Assembly (NCBI GenBank): GCA_016183935.1
Contig: JACPDR010000023.1
Span: forward strand, 1 to 64,000
Origin: Caulobacterales bacterium
GTDB lineage: Bacteria; Pseudomonadota; Alphaproteobacteria; Caulobacterales; Caulobacteraceae
DNA length: 64,000 nt
Direction of reading: 5' to 3'
In this document: piece by piece, positions 26,849 through 35,155 of the stretch
How positions within the stretch are numbered: the stretch's first letter is position 1
Layout: each line of letters begins with the position of its first letter
Notes under the pieces: generated by a model
What the model saw: only the letters and a program-made list of their open reading frames with translations
Databases searched by the model: none
Told to the model about the DNA's origin: nothing
Program-made: the position numbers and the translations under genes

Positions 26849-27752
26849 CGCGCGTCCGCCCCGGAAGGCTGGACCCGGCGGCGGTCGCCGTCGCCGGTTC
26901 CAGCTGCAGGGCGGCCCAGTCGAGCGCGGGCGTCTGGGCGTTGGCGGCCGCCAGCACGGCGCGCAGCTCGGCGGCCGAGGCGACGCTGGCCACCACCGAC
27001 GACACTTCCGGCAGGCCCATCACATAGGCCAGCGTGGCCTGCATCGGATCGATCCGCGCCTCGGCGAGACGGCGGCGGATGCGCGACAGGGCGTGGGCGT
27101 GCCCGGCCATCTCCGGCGGCAGCGGCTCGCCGCTGATGAACAGCAGGCCGTCGGCGAACACCGAGGTGGCGTGGACATCGACGCCGAGCGCCGCCAGTTC
27201 CGCCAGCACGCCGCTGTGCTGGGCCCGCTGGTCGAGCAGGTTCAGCGGCAGCTCGATCACGTCCGGCTGGAACCGCCGGGCCAACAGCGCCGGCCCGTCC
27301 TCCAGCGCGGCGCGGAAGCCGATGCGGCGGTAGAGGCCGCGCGCCTTCAGCGCCTCGAGCCGGTCCCAGAGGGCGCGGCCCTCGGCCCCGGCCAGATCGT
27401 CGGCGCTGGACACCAGCAGCGTATCGCCGCGGGGCAGGCCCAGCCGCTCCAGCGAGCGGCGCGCCCGGGCCTCGACCCGGTCGACCCCGTCGATGATCGA
27501 GACGGTGCGGACGGTGACCTGGAACGGCGAGGGGAAGGGCCAGGCCTGGCCCAGCCGGCGCTCGCCGTCGCCGTCCGGCTTGGTCGCCACGAGAGTCACC
27601 CCGGCGTCGGCGGCGGTCTGCAGCAGGAAGCGCAGGGCCTCCTCGCGCGCGCCCGCGGGCAGCGGCGCGTAGGCGTTCACCGCGCGCACGGGATCGTGCA
27701 CGACCGCCACGGCCAGTTTGTCGATCGGAGAAGAGCCGCGATGGGGAATCAC
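26832..27752 (-). CDS. Aldo/keto reductase-like protein lacking the usual catalytic signature
   Basis: A 306-residue protein with an aldo/keto reductase-like layout: a GVTLVATKPDGDGERRLGQA segment near residues 51-70 where family members have a catalytic Asp and Tyr, DRVEARARRSLERLGL near 90, a C-terminal VYVMGLPEVSSVV-like segment (AYVMGLPEVSSVVASV near 246), and an ELRAVLAA ending. The catalytic Asp and Tyr are not visible at their usual place (ATKPDGDG instead of DTA-x-x-Y). The start is GTG at 27752 with no strong ribosome-binding site. It may be a non-catalytic or altered member. Between btuB and recQ, convergent with btuB. Confidence 0.75.
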   Translation of the reverse strand: MIPHRGSSPIDKLAVAVVHDPVRAVNAYAPLPAGAREEALRFLLQTAADAGVTLVATKPDGDGERRLGQAWPFPSPFQVTVRTVSIIDGVDRVEARARRSLERLGLPRGDTLLVSSADDLAGAEGRALWDRLEALKARGLYRRIGFRAALEDGPALLARRFQPDVIELPLNLLDQRAQHSGVLAELAALGVDVHATSVFADGLLFISGEPLPPEMAGHAHALSRIRRRLAEARIDPMQATLAYVMGLPEVSSVVASVASAAELRAVLAAANAQTPALDWAALQLEPATATAAGSSLPGRTRVSSAA

Positions 27753-27837
27753 CGCCGAACTGTGACGCTGAATGTTTAAGGCCCCCCTTCCGAGACCTTG
27801 ACCGAATCTTACCGGCGGAACGCTGTTCGCGAACCGC

Positions 27838-29724
27838 TCAGGCGGCCGATTGGGTCAGGGCGGCGAGTACGCCCTTGCCATACCGGTCCAGCTTGGTCTG
27901 ACCGACCCCCGGAATGTGAGCCAGCCGCTCCAGATCGCCGGGTTCGACCATGGCGATCTCCAGCAGGGTCTTGTCCTGGAAGATGACGTAGGGCGGGACC
28001 CGCTGCTCCGCCGCCCGGTCGCGGCGCCAGGCCCGCAGGGTTTCGAAACGGGCGCGCACATCGGCGTCCATGGTTTCGAGGGCGGCGTTCCGGCCGGTGC
28101 GAACCCGCTCGCGCGGCGCCGGGGCGCGGGCCGGGGCGAGACGCACCTCGATCATCCGCTCGCCGCGATAGACGCCGCGCACCGCCTCGGGGTCGCCGAG
28201 CATGACCAGCGGCTTGCCCTCGTTCGGGTTCTCGACCAGCAGGCCTTCGAAGAGCAGGTGATCCAGCACGTCGCGCCAGGCGTGCTGGCCCGTGTCCGCC
28301 CCGATGCCCCAGGTCGACAGCGCCGTCTCCCACGGCTGGACGTCCCTGGTCTTGCCGAGCAGGTGGTCGATGATACGGCCGCGTCCGAAGCGCTCGCCCA
28401 GCCGCTGGACCGCCGCCAGCGCCTTCTGGGCCTGGACGGTGGCGTCGAACCGGGCCGGCGGGTCCTGGCAGATGTCGCAGACGCCGCACGGCCCGGCGTC
28501 GCCCTCCCCGAAGTAGCGCCGCACCGCCTGCGGCCGGCACGCCGCCCCGTCCAGCATGGCGAACAGCTGGCGGGCCTTCTTCACCTGCACCGCCTTGACC
28601 TCCTCGGCCATCGGCCGGCCCTCGAGCCGGCGCAGCGTCCAGGCGATATCGGAGGGGCCGTACAGGGTGACGCCCTCGGCCGGTTCGCCGTCGCGTCCGG
28701 CCCGGCCGATCTCCTGCCAGTAGGCCTCCAGCGAGCCCGGCGGGTCGGCGTGGATGACGAAGCGCACGTCGGCCTTGTCGACCCCCATGCCGAAGGCGAT
28801 GGTCGCCACCATCACCGCCCCGTCCTCGGCGAGGAACCGCTCCAGCCGCCGGTCGCGGTCCCGCGCCTCCATGCCGGCGTGATAGGCGATGGCGTTGGTC
28901 CCGGCGTCGCGCAGCGCCTGCGCCACCCGTTCGCAGCCGTCGCGTGAGCCGCAATAGACCACGCCGGACTTGCCGGGCCGCTGGCGGACCAGTTCGATCA
29001 CCGCCGCGTCCGTCCGGGCCCGCGAGCCGTTCTCCTTGCGCACCGCCGACAGCTGCAGGTTCGGGCGGGCGAAACTGTCGACCATCACCCGGGCCTCGCC
29101 CAGCCGCAGCGAGCGGACGATGTCCTCCCGGGTGCGGGCGTCGGCGGTGGCGGTGACCGCCACGCGCGGCACGCCCGGGAACAGCTCGGCCAGCCGGCCC
29201 AGGGTGCGATAATCGGGCCTGAAGTCATGTCCCCACTGCGAGACGCAGTGCGCCTCGTCGATGGCGATCAGCGACAGCGGCAGGTCGTGGAGCCGGTCGA
29301 TCAGATGCGGCTGGGCCAGTCCCTCGGGCGAAACATAGAGCAGGTCCAGCTCGCCGGCCCGCGCCGCGCGCCAGATCTCCGAGCGATCGTCCAGCGACAC
29401 GCCGGAATCCAGCCGGGCCGCCGCCACCCCCTGCTGCTTCAGCGCCTCGACCTGGTCGGTCATCAGGGCGATCAGCGGCGACACCACCAGCCCGAGCCCG
29501 GGCCGCAGCATGGCGGGAATCTGGTAGCAGACGCTCTTGCCGCCCCCGGTCGGCAACACGGCCACGACGTCGCGCCCGGCCAGCACCTCGGCGACCACCT
29601 CGGCCTGACGCCCGCGGAAGTCGGGGTGGCCCCAGACCCGCTCCAGCGTCGCCCGCGCGTCGGCGAGCGACGGCGAGGCGGAGATCGGGAGTGAATCGGC
29701 GGGCATCGCCGCCTTGTGCCTCAT
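27838..29724 (-). CDS. recQ: ATP-dependent DNA helicase RecQ
   Basis: 3'-5' DNA helicase in recombinational repair; 628 residues. Helicase domain with Walker A LPTGGGKSVCYQIPAM near 56-71 and DEAH-box AIDEAHCVSQWGHDF near 155. Motif VI region QEIGRAGRDGEPAEG near 336. A four-cysteine zinc site follows (ACRPQAVRRYF and PCGVCDIC, near 391-420), then a winged-helix domain and a C-terminal HRDC domain (from about 540; FETLRAWRRDRAAEQRVPPY). ATG at 29724 is the first start; ATG at 29706 is also possible. Confidence 0.95.
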   Translation of the reverse strand: MRHKAAMPADSLPISASPSLADARATLERVWGHPDFRGRQAEVVAEVLAGRDVVAVLPTGGGKSVCYQIPAMLRPGLGLVVSPLIALMTDQVEALKQQGVAAARLDSGVSLDDRSEIWRAARAGELDLLYVSPEGLAQPHLIDRLHDLPLSLIAIDEAHCVSQWGHDFRPDYRTLGRLAELFPGVPRVAVTATADARTREDIVRSLRLGEARVMVDSFARPNLQLSAVRKENGSRARTDAAVIELVRQRPGKSGVVYCGSRDGCERVAQALRDAGTNAIAYHAGMEARDRDRRLERFLAEDGAVMVATIAFGMGVDKADVRFVIHADPPGSLEAYWQEIGRAGRDGEPAEGVTLYGPSDIAWTLRRLEGRPMAEEVKAVQVKKARQLFAMLDGAACRPQAVRRYFGEGDAGPCGVCDICQDPPARFDATVQAQKALAAVQRLGERFGRGRIIDHLLGKTRDVQPWETALSTWGIGADTGQHAWRDVLDHLLFEGLLVENPNEGKPLVMLGDPEAVRGVYRGERMIEVRLAPARAPAPRERVRTGRNAALETMDADVRARFETLRAWRRDRAAEQRVPPYVIFQDKTLLEIAMVEPGDLERLAHIPGVGQTKLDRYGKGVLAALTQSAA

Positions 29725-29755
29725 TTGTTCCGGTCTGTGAACGGCTGTCGGTCGC

Positions 29756-30217
29756 TCAGCGGGGCTCGACCGCGACCGCGGCCCGGACGGAGTTGGCGAT
29801 ATAGCAGGCCTCGTGGGCCCGGTGGTGCAGGTCCCCGAGGGCCGCGGCGTCCGGCTGGGTATCGCCCGAGAAGACCGCCTCCGGGCGCAGGGTTATCGCC
29901 GTGATCGACATCTTGCCCCGCTCGTCCCGGCCGAGAACGCCGACCGCATCGTCGCGATAGCGGTCCACGACGAAGCCCAGCTTCGCCGCGTAGCCGAGGA
30001 AGAACAGCATGTGGCAACTGGACACGGCGGCGACCAGCGCCTCTTCCGGATCGACCGCCGCCGGGTCGGACATCGGGACCGGCACGCTGGACGGGGCCGA
30101 AGAGCCGCGCACCACCGCCCCGCCGTCGAAGCGCCAGTCGTGGGCGCGGGCGTATTTGTTGTCGGAGAAGGCCTGCCCGCCCCGGCTCCATTCGACGGTG
30201 GCCAGGTGTTCGCTCAT
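29756..30217 (-). CDS. OsmC/Ohr-family peroxiredoxin-like protein
   Basis: A 153-residue OsmC-family protein, likely reducing organic hydroperoxides with a cysteine pair. The first cysteine lies in VAAVSSCHMLFFLGYAAKLG (residues 63-82) and the second in HEACYIANSV near 137, the two family positions. HWRF-like N-terminal strands precede them (HDWRFDGGAVVRGSSAPSSV near 26). It starts divergently from rpe and sits 31 nt upstream of recQ on the same strand. Whether it is OsmC- or Ohr-like in substrate is not decided by sequence alone. Confidence 0.9.
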   Translation of the reverse strand: MSEHLATVEWSRGGQAFSDNKYARAHDWRFDGGAVVRGSSAPSSVPVPMSDPAAVDPEEALVAAVSSCHMLFFLGYAAKLGFVVDRYRDDAVGVLGRDERGKMSITAITLRPEAVFSGDTQPDAAALGDLHHRAHEACYIANSVRAAVAVEPR

Positions 30218-30327
30218 GACGGTCCTCGGTTGCGGTTGGGGCGATGACTGAACCGTGTAGCTGGAGCGGTCGCCGAAACCCAGCCCGCGCCTTGCTACGG
30301 CCGGCGACCCGCCTTATCCCCGGGACC

Positions 30328-31002
30328 ATGTCCGCGCCCCTGATCTGCCCGTCCATTCTCGCCAGCGACTTCGCCCGACTGGGCGAGGAGGTCGCCGCCC
30401 TCGAGGCCGCCGGGGCCGACTGGGTCCATGTCGACGTCATGGACGGCCATTTCGTGCCCAACATCACCATCGGCCCGGAGGTGGTGAAGGCGCTGCGCCC
30501 GCACACCGGCCTGCCCTTCGACGTTCATCTGATGGTCGCCCCCGTGGATCCGTGGCTGGAGGCCTATCGCGACGCGGGCGCGGACTATCTGACCGTCCAC
30601 CCCGAGAGCGGCCCGCACCTGCACCGCACCCTCGGCCGCATCCGCCAGCTCGGCGCCAAGGCCGGGGTGGTGCTGAACCCGGGCACCCCGCTGACCGTGC
30701 TGGAAGAGGTCGTCGATCTCGTCGACCTGGTGCTGCTGATGTCGGTCAACCCCGGCTTCGGCGGCCAGTCCTTCATTCCAACCACCCTGCGCAAGATCGA
30801 ACGGACCCGCGCCCTGCTCGACGCCGCCGGGTCGAAGGCGCACCTGCAGGTCGACGGCGGGGTCACCGCCGCCAACGCCGGCGCCTGCGTCGCGGCGGGG
30901 GCGGACGCCCTGGTCGCCGGCACGGCCGTGTTCCGCGGCGGGCCCGGCGCCTACGCCGACAACATCCGGGCGCTGAAGGCCCCGCAAACCGCGACAGCAT
31001 GA
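30328..31002 (+). CDS. rpe: Ribulose-phosphate 3-epimerase
   Basis: Interconverts ribulose 5-phosphate and xylulose 5-phosphate in the pentose phosphate pathway; cytosolic TIM barrel. 224 residues. Signature segments: ICPSILASDFARLGEEV at 6-22, VHVDVMDGHFVPNITIGP (metal-binding His and Asp) at 34-51, DVHLMV near 65, MSVNPGFGGQSFIP near 138, QVDGGVTAANA near 172. The ATG at 30328 is chosen; the frame runs 28 codons further upstream without family similarity. The stop TGA overlaps the ATG of the heparinase-like gene (ATGA). Confidence 0.96.
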   Translation: MSAPLICPSILASDFARLGEEVAALEAAGADWVHVDVMDGHFVPNITIGPEVVKALRPHTGLPFDVHLMVAPVDPWLEAYRDAGADYLTVHPESGPHLHRTLGRIRQLGAKAGVVLNPGTPLTVLEEVVDLVDLVLLMSVNPGFGGQSFIPTTLRKIERTRALLDAAGSKAHLQVDGGVTAANAGACVAAGADALVAGTAVFRGGPGAYADNIRALKAPQTATA

Positions 31003-32810
31003 CCCCGATCGGTCCCTTCGCCCGCATCGAGGCCGACGCGCCGCCGCCCGGCGAGATTCCCGGCCTGCGCGGCGCCCCGATGCGAACGCCGGTGCGGACC
31101 ACCGACGCGGCGACCGGCCCCGGCCTGTGGCCGGCCCTTGTCGGCCGCCTGCTGACCCGCCAGCTGTGGATCGAGCTCTATGGCCTGCCCGGCTACGCCC
31201 TGACCCTGAAGGGTCGCGTCGCCCAGGGGTTCGCGGCCACGCCGCGCGATTTCCGCCCGGTCGATCCGGGGCCGGGCAAGCTGGTCCTCGGCGGCAAGTT
31301 CCTGCTCGCGGGCGCCAGCCTTGAGGCCGCCGCGCCCGAGGATCCGTGGAACCGGCCCAGCCCGACCCGCGCCTTCGCCGCCGAACTCCACGCCTTCGCC
31401 TGGCTGCCGTCGCTGATGCTCGAGGGCGAGCGCGGCGCGCGCGAGGCGCTGCGCCTGACCCTCGCCTGGGCCACGGTGTTCGCGCGCTGGTCGCCGTTCG
31501 CCTGGGACCCGCTCATCCTGGCCCGTCGCACCTTCAATCTCGCCTGCGCCGCCCGCCGTATGGGCCAGGTGGCCACCGAGGCCGAACGGCTGCGCCTCGC
31601 CGACATTCTGGGGCGGCAGGCGCGGCAGCTGCTTCGCCCCCCGGGCGGCGTGGCCGGCAAGGCCGAGCGGATGGTCGCCGCCGCCGTCGCCGGCTGCGCC
31701 CTCGCCGGCGGCGCCGGCGCCGGCCTGCGCCGAAGAGCCCTTCGGGCCCTCCCTGGCGCGCTGGGCCGCACGGTCGGCGAGGACGGCGCCCACGCCTCGC
31801 GCAGCCCCGAGGCCGGGCTGGAGCTGCTGCTCGACCTTCTCACGCTCGAGGACGCCCTGGCCCAGCTGTCCGAAGCCCCTCCCGAGGCGCTGCTGGCGGC
31901 CATACGGCGCCTGACCGCGGCCACGCGTTTCCACACCCTGCCGGACGGCCGGCTGATCACCCTGCAGGGCGGCGGACCTTCCAACCCGGCGCGGGTCGCC
32001 GCCGCCGTGGCCCATGACGAGGCGGACGGCGCCGAGCCCCCGGTCGGGACCGTGGGCGGCGTGGCCCGCATCCGCAGCCCGCTGCTGACCGTCGCCGCCG
32101 ATGTCGCCGCCCCGGCCCGGGGCGTGTGGTCCGCCGCCGCCTGCGCCCAGCCGCTGGCGCTGGAGATCGTCTGCGGCCGCGACCGGATGGTCACCGGCTG
32201 CGGCTGGACCCCGCGCGCGGCCGACCGCCAGGGGCTGCGCCTCGCGCCCGGCCATTCCACGCTGGCGCTCGGCGAGGCCTCGACCGGCGCGCCGCTGGGC
32301 GGCTGGAAGGGCGGCCTTCTGGGCCACCGCCTGATCGGCCGCCCGCTGCACCTTGAGGTCAACCGCCGCGACGGCGAGGGCGCGGTCTGGCTCGAGGCCG
32401 AGCACGACGGCTGGGTCCACGATTTCGGCCTGCTGCACCAGCGCCGCCTCTATCTCGACCAGCGGCTCGACGAGGTCCGCGCCGAGGAGCGGCTGCACCC
32501 CGCGCCCGGCCAGAAGGACGTGGTCCGCGCCATCGCCGCCCCCTACGCCGTCCGCTTCCAGCTCGAGCCGGGGGTGCAGGCCTCTCTGGCCCGCGACCGC
32601 CGCTCGATCCTGCTGCGCGGCCATTCCGGACGCGGCTGGTGGTTTCGCACCGACGGCCCCGACGTGGCCATCGAGCCCTCGGTGCACATCGACGAAGGCC
32701 TGACCCGGCGCTCGCTGCAGATCGTCGTGCGCGGCTCGGCCCGCACCGACTCCGAGACCAAGATCCGCTGGAAGCTCAGTCCGGCCGGAGCCGGCGGCGA
32801 ACCAACCTGA
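30999..32810 (+). CDS. Heparinase II/III-family protein
   Basis: A 603-residue protein of the alphaproteobacterial heparinase II/III-like family. The N-terminal alpha-helical part includes LVLGGKFLLAG near 92, DPWNRPSPTRAFAAELHAFA near 113-132 and a CAARRMGQ-type helix near 184. The beta-sandwich C-terminus contains HSTLALGEASTGAP near 423, VWLEAEHDGWVHDFGLLHQR near 463-482, and VHIDEGLTRRSLQIVV near 564. No signal peptide is evident, so a cytosolic role in polysaccharide or cell-wall metabolism is possible; activity on heparin is not implied. Start codon overlaps the rpe stop, hence coupled translation. Confidence 0.85.
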   Translation: MTPIGPFARIEADAPPPGEIPGLRGAPMRTPVRTTDAATGPGLWPALVGRLLTRQLWIELYGLPGYALTLKGRVAQGFAATPRDFRPVDPGPGKLVLGGKFLLAGASLEAAAPEDPWNRPSPTRAFAAELHAFAWLPSLMLEGERGAREALRLTLAWATVFARWSPFAWDPLILARRTFNLACAARRMGQVATEAERLRLADILGRQARQLLRPPGGVAGKAERMVAAAVAGCALAGGAGAGLRRRALRALPGALGRTVGEDGAHASRSPEAGLELLLDLLTLEDALAQLSEAPPEALLAAIRRLTAATRFHTLPDGRLITLQGGGPSNPARVAAAVAHDEADGAEPPVGTVGGVARIRSPLLTVAADVAAPARGVWSAAACAQPLALEIVCGRDRMVTGCGWTPRAADRQGLRLAPGHSTLALGEASTGAPLGGWKGGLLGHRLIGRPLHLEVNRRDGEGAVWLEAEHDGWVHDFGLLHQRRLYLDQRLDEVRAEERLHPAPGQKDVVRAIAAPYAVRFQLEPGVQASLARDRRSILLRGHSGRGWWFRTDGPDVAIEPSVHIDEGLTRRSLQIVVRGSARTDSETKIRWKLSPAGAGGEPT

Positions 32811-32888
32811 TCTGTCCCTTGAGACGAACAGCCGCCGCGACCATCTTGGAGCTGCCGCGTTAGGCCCTCACACCCACAGGATCGACAG

Positions 32889-33785
32889 ATGAGCTTCGCC
32901 GACCCGACCACCCTGCCTGACGACCTGATCAAGGACGGCTCCGACGCTTCCTTCATGGCCGATGTGGTCGAGGCGTCGAAAATCCAGCCGGTGCTCGTCG
33001 ACTTCTGGGCCACCTGGTGCGGCCCGTGCCGGACCCTGACGCCGATGCTGGAGAAGGCCGTCCGCGCCGCCGGCGGGGCGGTCAAGCTGGTCAAGATCGA
33101 CGTCGACAAGAACCCCGCCTACGCCGGCCAGCTGCGCGTCCAGTCGATCCCCACCGTCTACGCCTTCGTCGACGGCCAGCCCGCCGACGGCTTCCAGGGC
33201 GCGGTGCCCGAGAGCCAGCTCAGGGCCTTCATCGACAAGCTGACCGGCGGCGTGAGCGCCGATTCCGACATCGAGCAGCTGATGTCGATGGGCGAGGAGT
33301 CGCTGGCCCTGAACGACCTCGGCGGCGCCGCGCAGGCCTTCGCCCAGGTGATGACGCTGGAGCCCGGGCACGAGGGCGCGATCGCCGGCATGGCGCGGGT
33401 CTATCTGGCCGACGGCGACGCCGATCAGGCCCGCCAGACCATCGCCATGGCCCCCGCCGACTCGAAGAACGCCCAGGTCCAGTCCGTGCGCGCCCAGCTG
33501 TCGCTCGCCTCCGCCGCCCCGGGTGGCGCGAGCGCGGAGCTCGAGGCGCGCGTCGCCGCCGACCCGTCCGACCATCAGGCCCGTTATGACCTGTCTCTGG
33601 CCCAGGCCGCGGCCGGCGATCTGCAGGGCGCGGTCGACAGCCTGCTGGCCATTGTCGCGGCCGACCGCGAGTGGAACGACCAGACCGCGCGCAAGCAGCT
33701 GCTGACGGTGTTCGAGGCCGCCGGTCCGGCGTCGGAGATCGCCCGCGACGGCCGCCGTCGCCTCTCGTCCATCCTGTTCGCCTAG
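32889..33785 (+). CDS. Thioredoxin-TPR protein, CnoX/YbbN-like
   Basis: A 298-residue cytosolic protein: thioredoxin domain at about 25-120 with active site FWATWCGPCRTLTPML (residues 39-54) and the cis-proline loop SIPTVYAF near 85, followed by a TPR-like helical domain (about 130-298) with ALNDLGGAAQAFAQVMTLEP and a second DLSLAQAAAGDLQGAVDSLL repeat. This layout is that of chaperedoxin CnoX, which protects substrates for GroEL; the active WCGPC differs from E. coli SXXC. It sits 9 nt before a LON-like domain gene, a neighbouring order I recall in alphaproteobacteria. Confidence 0.9.
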   Translation: MSFADPTTLPDDLIKDGSDASFMADVVEASKIQPVLVDFWATWCGPCRTLTPMLEKAVRAAGGAVKLVKIDVDKNPAYAGQLRVQSIPTVYAFVDGQPADGFQGAVPESQLRAFIDKLTGGVSADSDIEQLMSMGEESLALNDLGGAAQAFAQVMTLEPGHEGAIAGMARVYLADGDADQARQTIAMAPADSKNAQVQSVRAQLSLASAAPGGASAELEARVAADPSDHQARYDLSLAQAAAGDLQGAVDSLLAIVAADREWNDQTARKQLLTVFEAAGPASEIARDGRRRLSSILFA

Positions 33786-33794
33786 GGGATCCGC

Positions 33795-34451
33795 ATGGCG
33801 CAGGGCTATGTCAGGGCTGTCGACCTGCCGCAGGTCATTCCGGTCTTTCCCCTGCCCGGCGCGATCCTGCTGCCGCGCGGCCAGCTGCCGCTGAACATCT
33901 TCGAGCCGCGCTATCTCAACATGATCGACGACGCCATGGCCGGCGACCGGATCATCGGCATGATCCAGCCGCAGGGGTCGCAGAGCCTGCCCGGCCTGTC
34001 GCCGGTGGGTTGCGCGGGGCGGATCACCAGCTTCGCCGAGACGTCGGACGGCCGCTATCTGATCACCCTGACCGGCTGCGCCCGCTTCCGCCTCGCCGCC
34101 GAGCTGCCGACCCAGACCCCCTATCGCCAGATCCGCGCCGACTTCGCCCCGTTCGAAGCCGATCTCGCGGCCCCGCCGGTCGACGACGTCGGCCTCGATC
34201 GCGACACCTTGCTGGACGCCCTGCGCGCCTATCTGGAGACGCGCGGGCTCGACATCGACTGGGACACCGCCGAGACGGCGCCGCCCGAGGCCCTGATCAA
34301 CAGCCTGTCCATGGCCCTGCCGTTCGAGCCGGCCGAAAAGCAGGCCCTGCTCGAGGCGGCCAGCCTGACCGACCGCTCGGACGTGCTGACCGCCCTGCTG
34401 ACCATCGACGCCGCCGACGACGGCGAGGGCGACACGCCGTCCATCCAGTGA
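33795..34451 (+). CDS. LON N-terminal-like (substrate-binding domain) protein
   Basis: A 218-residue free-standing LON substrate-binding domain without the ATPase or protease parts. The N-terminus IPVFPLPGAILLPRGQLPLN (residues 15-34) and IFEPRYLNMIDDAMAGDRII are diagnostic. The C-terminal helix bundle ends with an acidic tail. Length is typical of such stand-alone proteins. Function is unknown; substrate recognition for quality control is a guess. Nine nt after the thioredoxin gene and followed by a Trm112-like gene, probably one transcript. Confidence 0.92.
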   Translation: MAQGYVRAVDLPQVIPVFPLPGAILLPRGQLPLNIFEPRYLNMIDDAMAGDRIIGMIQPQGSQSLPGLSPVGCAGRITSFAETSDGRYLITLTGCARFRLAAELPTQTPYRQIRADFAPFEADLAAPPVDDVGLDRDTLLDALRAYLETRGLDIDWDTAETAPPEALINSLSMALPFEPAEKQALLEAASLTDRSDVLTALLTIDAADDGEGDTPSIQ

Positions 34452-34547
34452 GAGGCGACAGGGCCCGGGCGGCGGGGTAGACGCATCTCCTCTCCCGGCT
34501 CACCATCCTCGATCTGCCGATCCCTCTTCCCTTCCCCGAGCATCCCG

Positions 34548-34742
34548 ATGAGCGACGCCTTCAACACCCCGGTCTCCGTCGACCCCCGCCTGCTCGAGGT
34601 GCTGGTCTGTCCCGTCACCCGGGGCCGGCTGACCTATGACCGCGAGCGCCAGGAACTGGTGTCCAGGGGCGCCAAACTCGCCTTCCCCATACGCGACGGC
34701 GTGCCGATCATGCTGGCCGAAGAAGCCCGCAAGCTGGACTGA
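34548..34742 (+). CDS. Trm112-family small protein
   Basis: A 64-residue protein of the Trm112/YcaR family, small partners or activators of methyltransferases and other enzymes in many organisms. [20 protein letters not shown] near 12-31 and [16 protein letters not shown] near 47-62 define it. Only one cysteine remains (VCPVT), so the zinc-binding set of eukaryotic Trm112 is absent, as in many bacterial members. A 96-bp gap separates it from the LON-like gene. The downstream exported-protein gene starts 3 nt after the stop. Confidence 0.9.
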   Translation: MSDAFNTPVSVDPRLLEVLVCPVTRGRLTYDRERQELVSRGAKLAFPIRDGVPIMLAEEARKLD

Positions 34743-34744
34743 CC

Positions 34745-35155
34745 GTGTTCAGATTTCTCCTCGCACTCGCCGGTGTCGTGGCGCTCGCCGGACCGGCATG
34801 GAGTCAGTCGGGCCAGCGGCATGAAACCCTGATGATGCCGCCCTACGCGGTTCTCGGCGTCCCGACCGGCGCAATCGCGGCGGACTTCGCCGTCGCTGTG
34901 CAACCGGCCTTCGAGGCCAGATCGGGGATCAGCGCCGCGTTTCTGTGCTGGGTGAGATACGGCGATGACCCGACGCCCGCGCTGGCCCTGCTCATCGTCG
35001 GCGCTCCCGATCAAAGCCTCAGGGAGGCTATTGGCGCCGTTTTCACGCGGATGTCCGGGCCCAACGACTCCATGGACATGATCTTCCTCGAACCCGCCCA
35101 GGCCGCCGATCTTCAGATACCAGCCATCTACACCCGATCCGGTGAGCGGCCCTAA
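34745..35155 (+). CDS. Exported protein, function unknown
   Basis: A 136-residue protein starting with GTG 2 nt after the Trm112 stop, hence likely co-translated. Signal peptide MFRFLLALAGVVALAGPAWS (cleavage near residue 20). The mature part contains ALLIVGAPDQSLREAIGAVF and DSMDMIFLEPAQAADLQ, distantly reminiscent of the C-terminal fold of SseB-type proteins; that is a weak resemblance. It ends by overlapping the convergent hydroxylase stop by 4 nt (CTAA). No motif gives a function. Confidence 0.7.
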   Translation: MFRFLLALAGVVALAGPAWSQSGQRHETLMMPPYAVLGVPTGAIAADFAVAVQPAFEARSGISAAFLCWVRYGDDPTPALALLIVGAPDQSLREAIGAVFTRMSGPNDSMDMIFLEPAQAADLQIPAIYTRSGERP

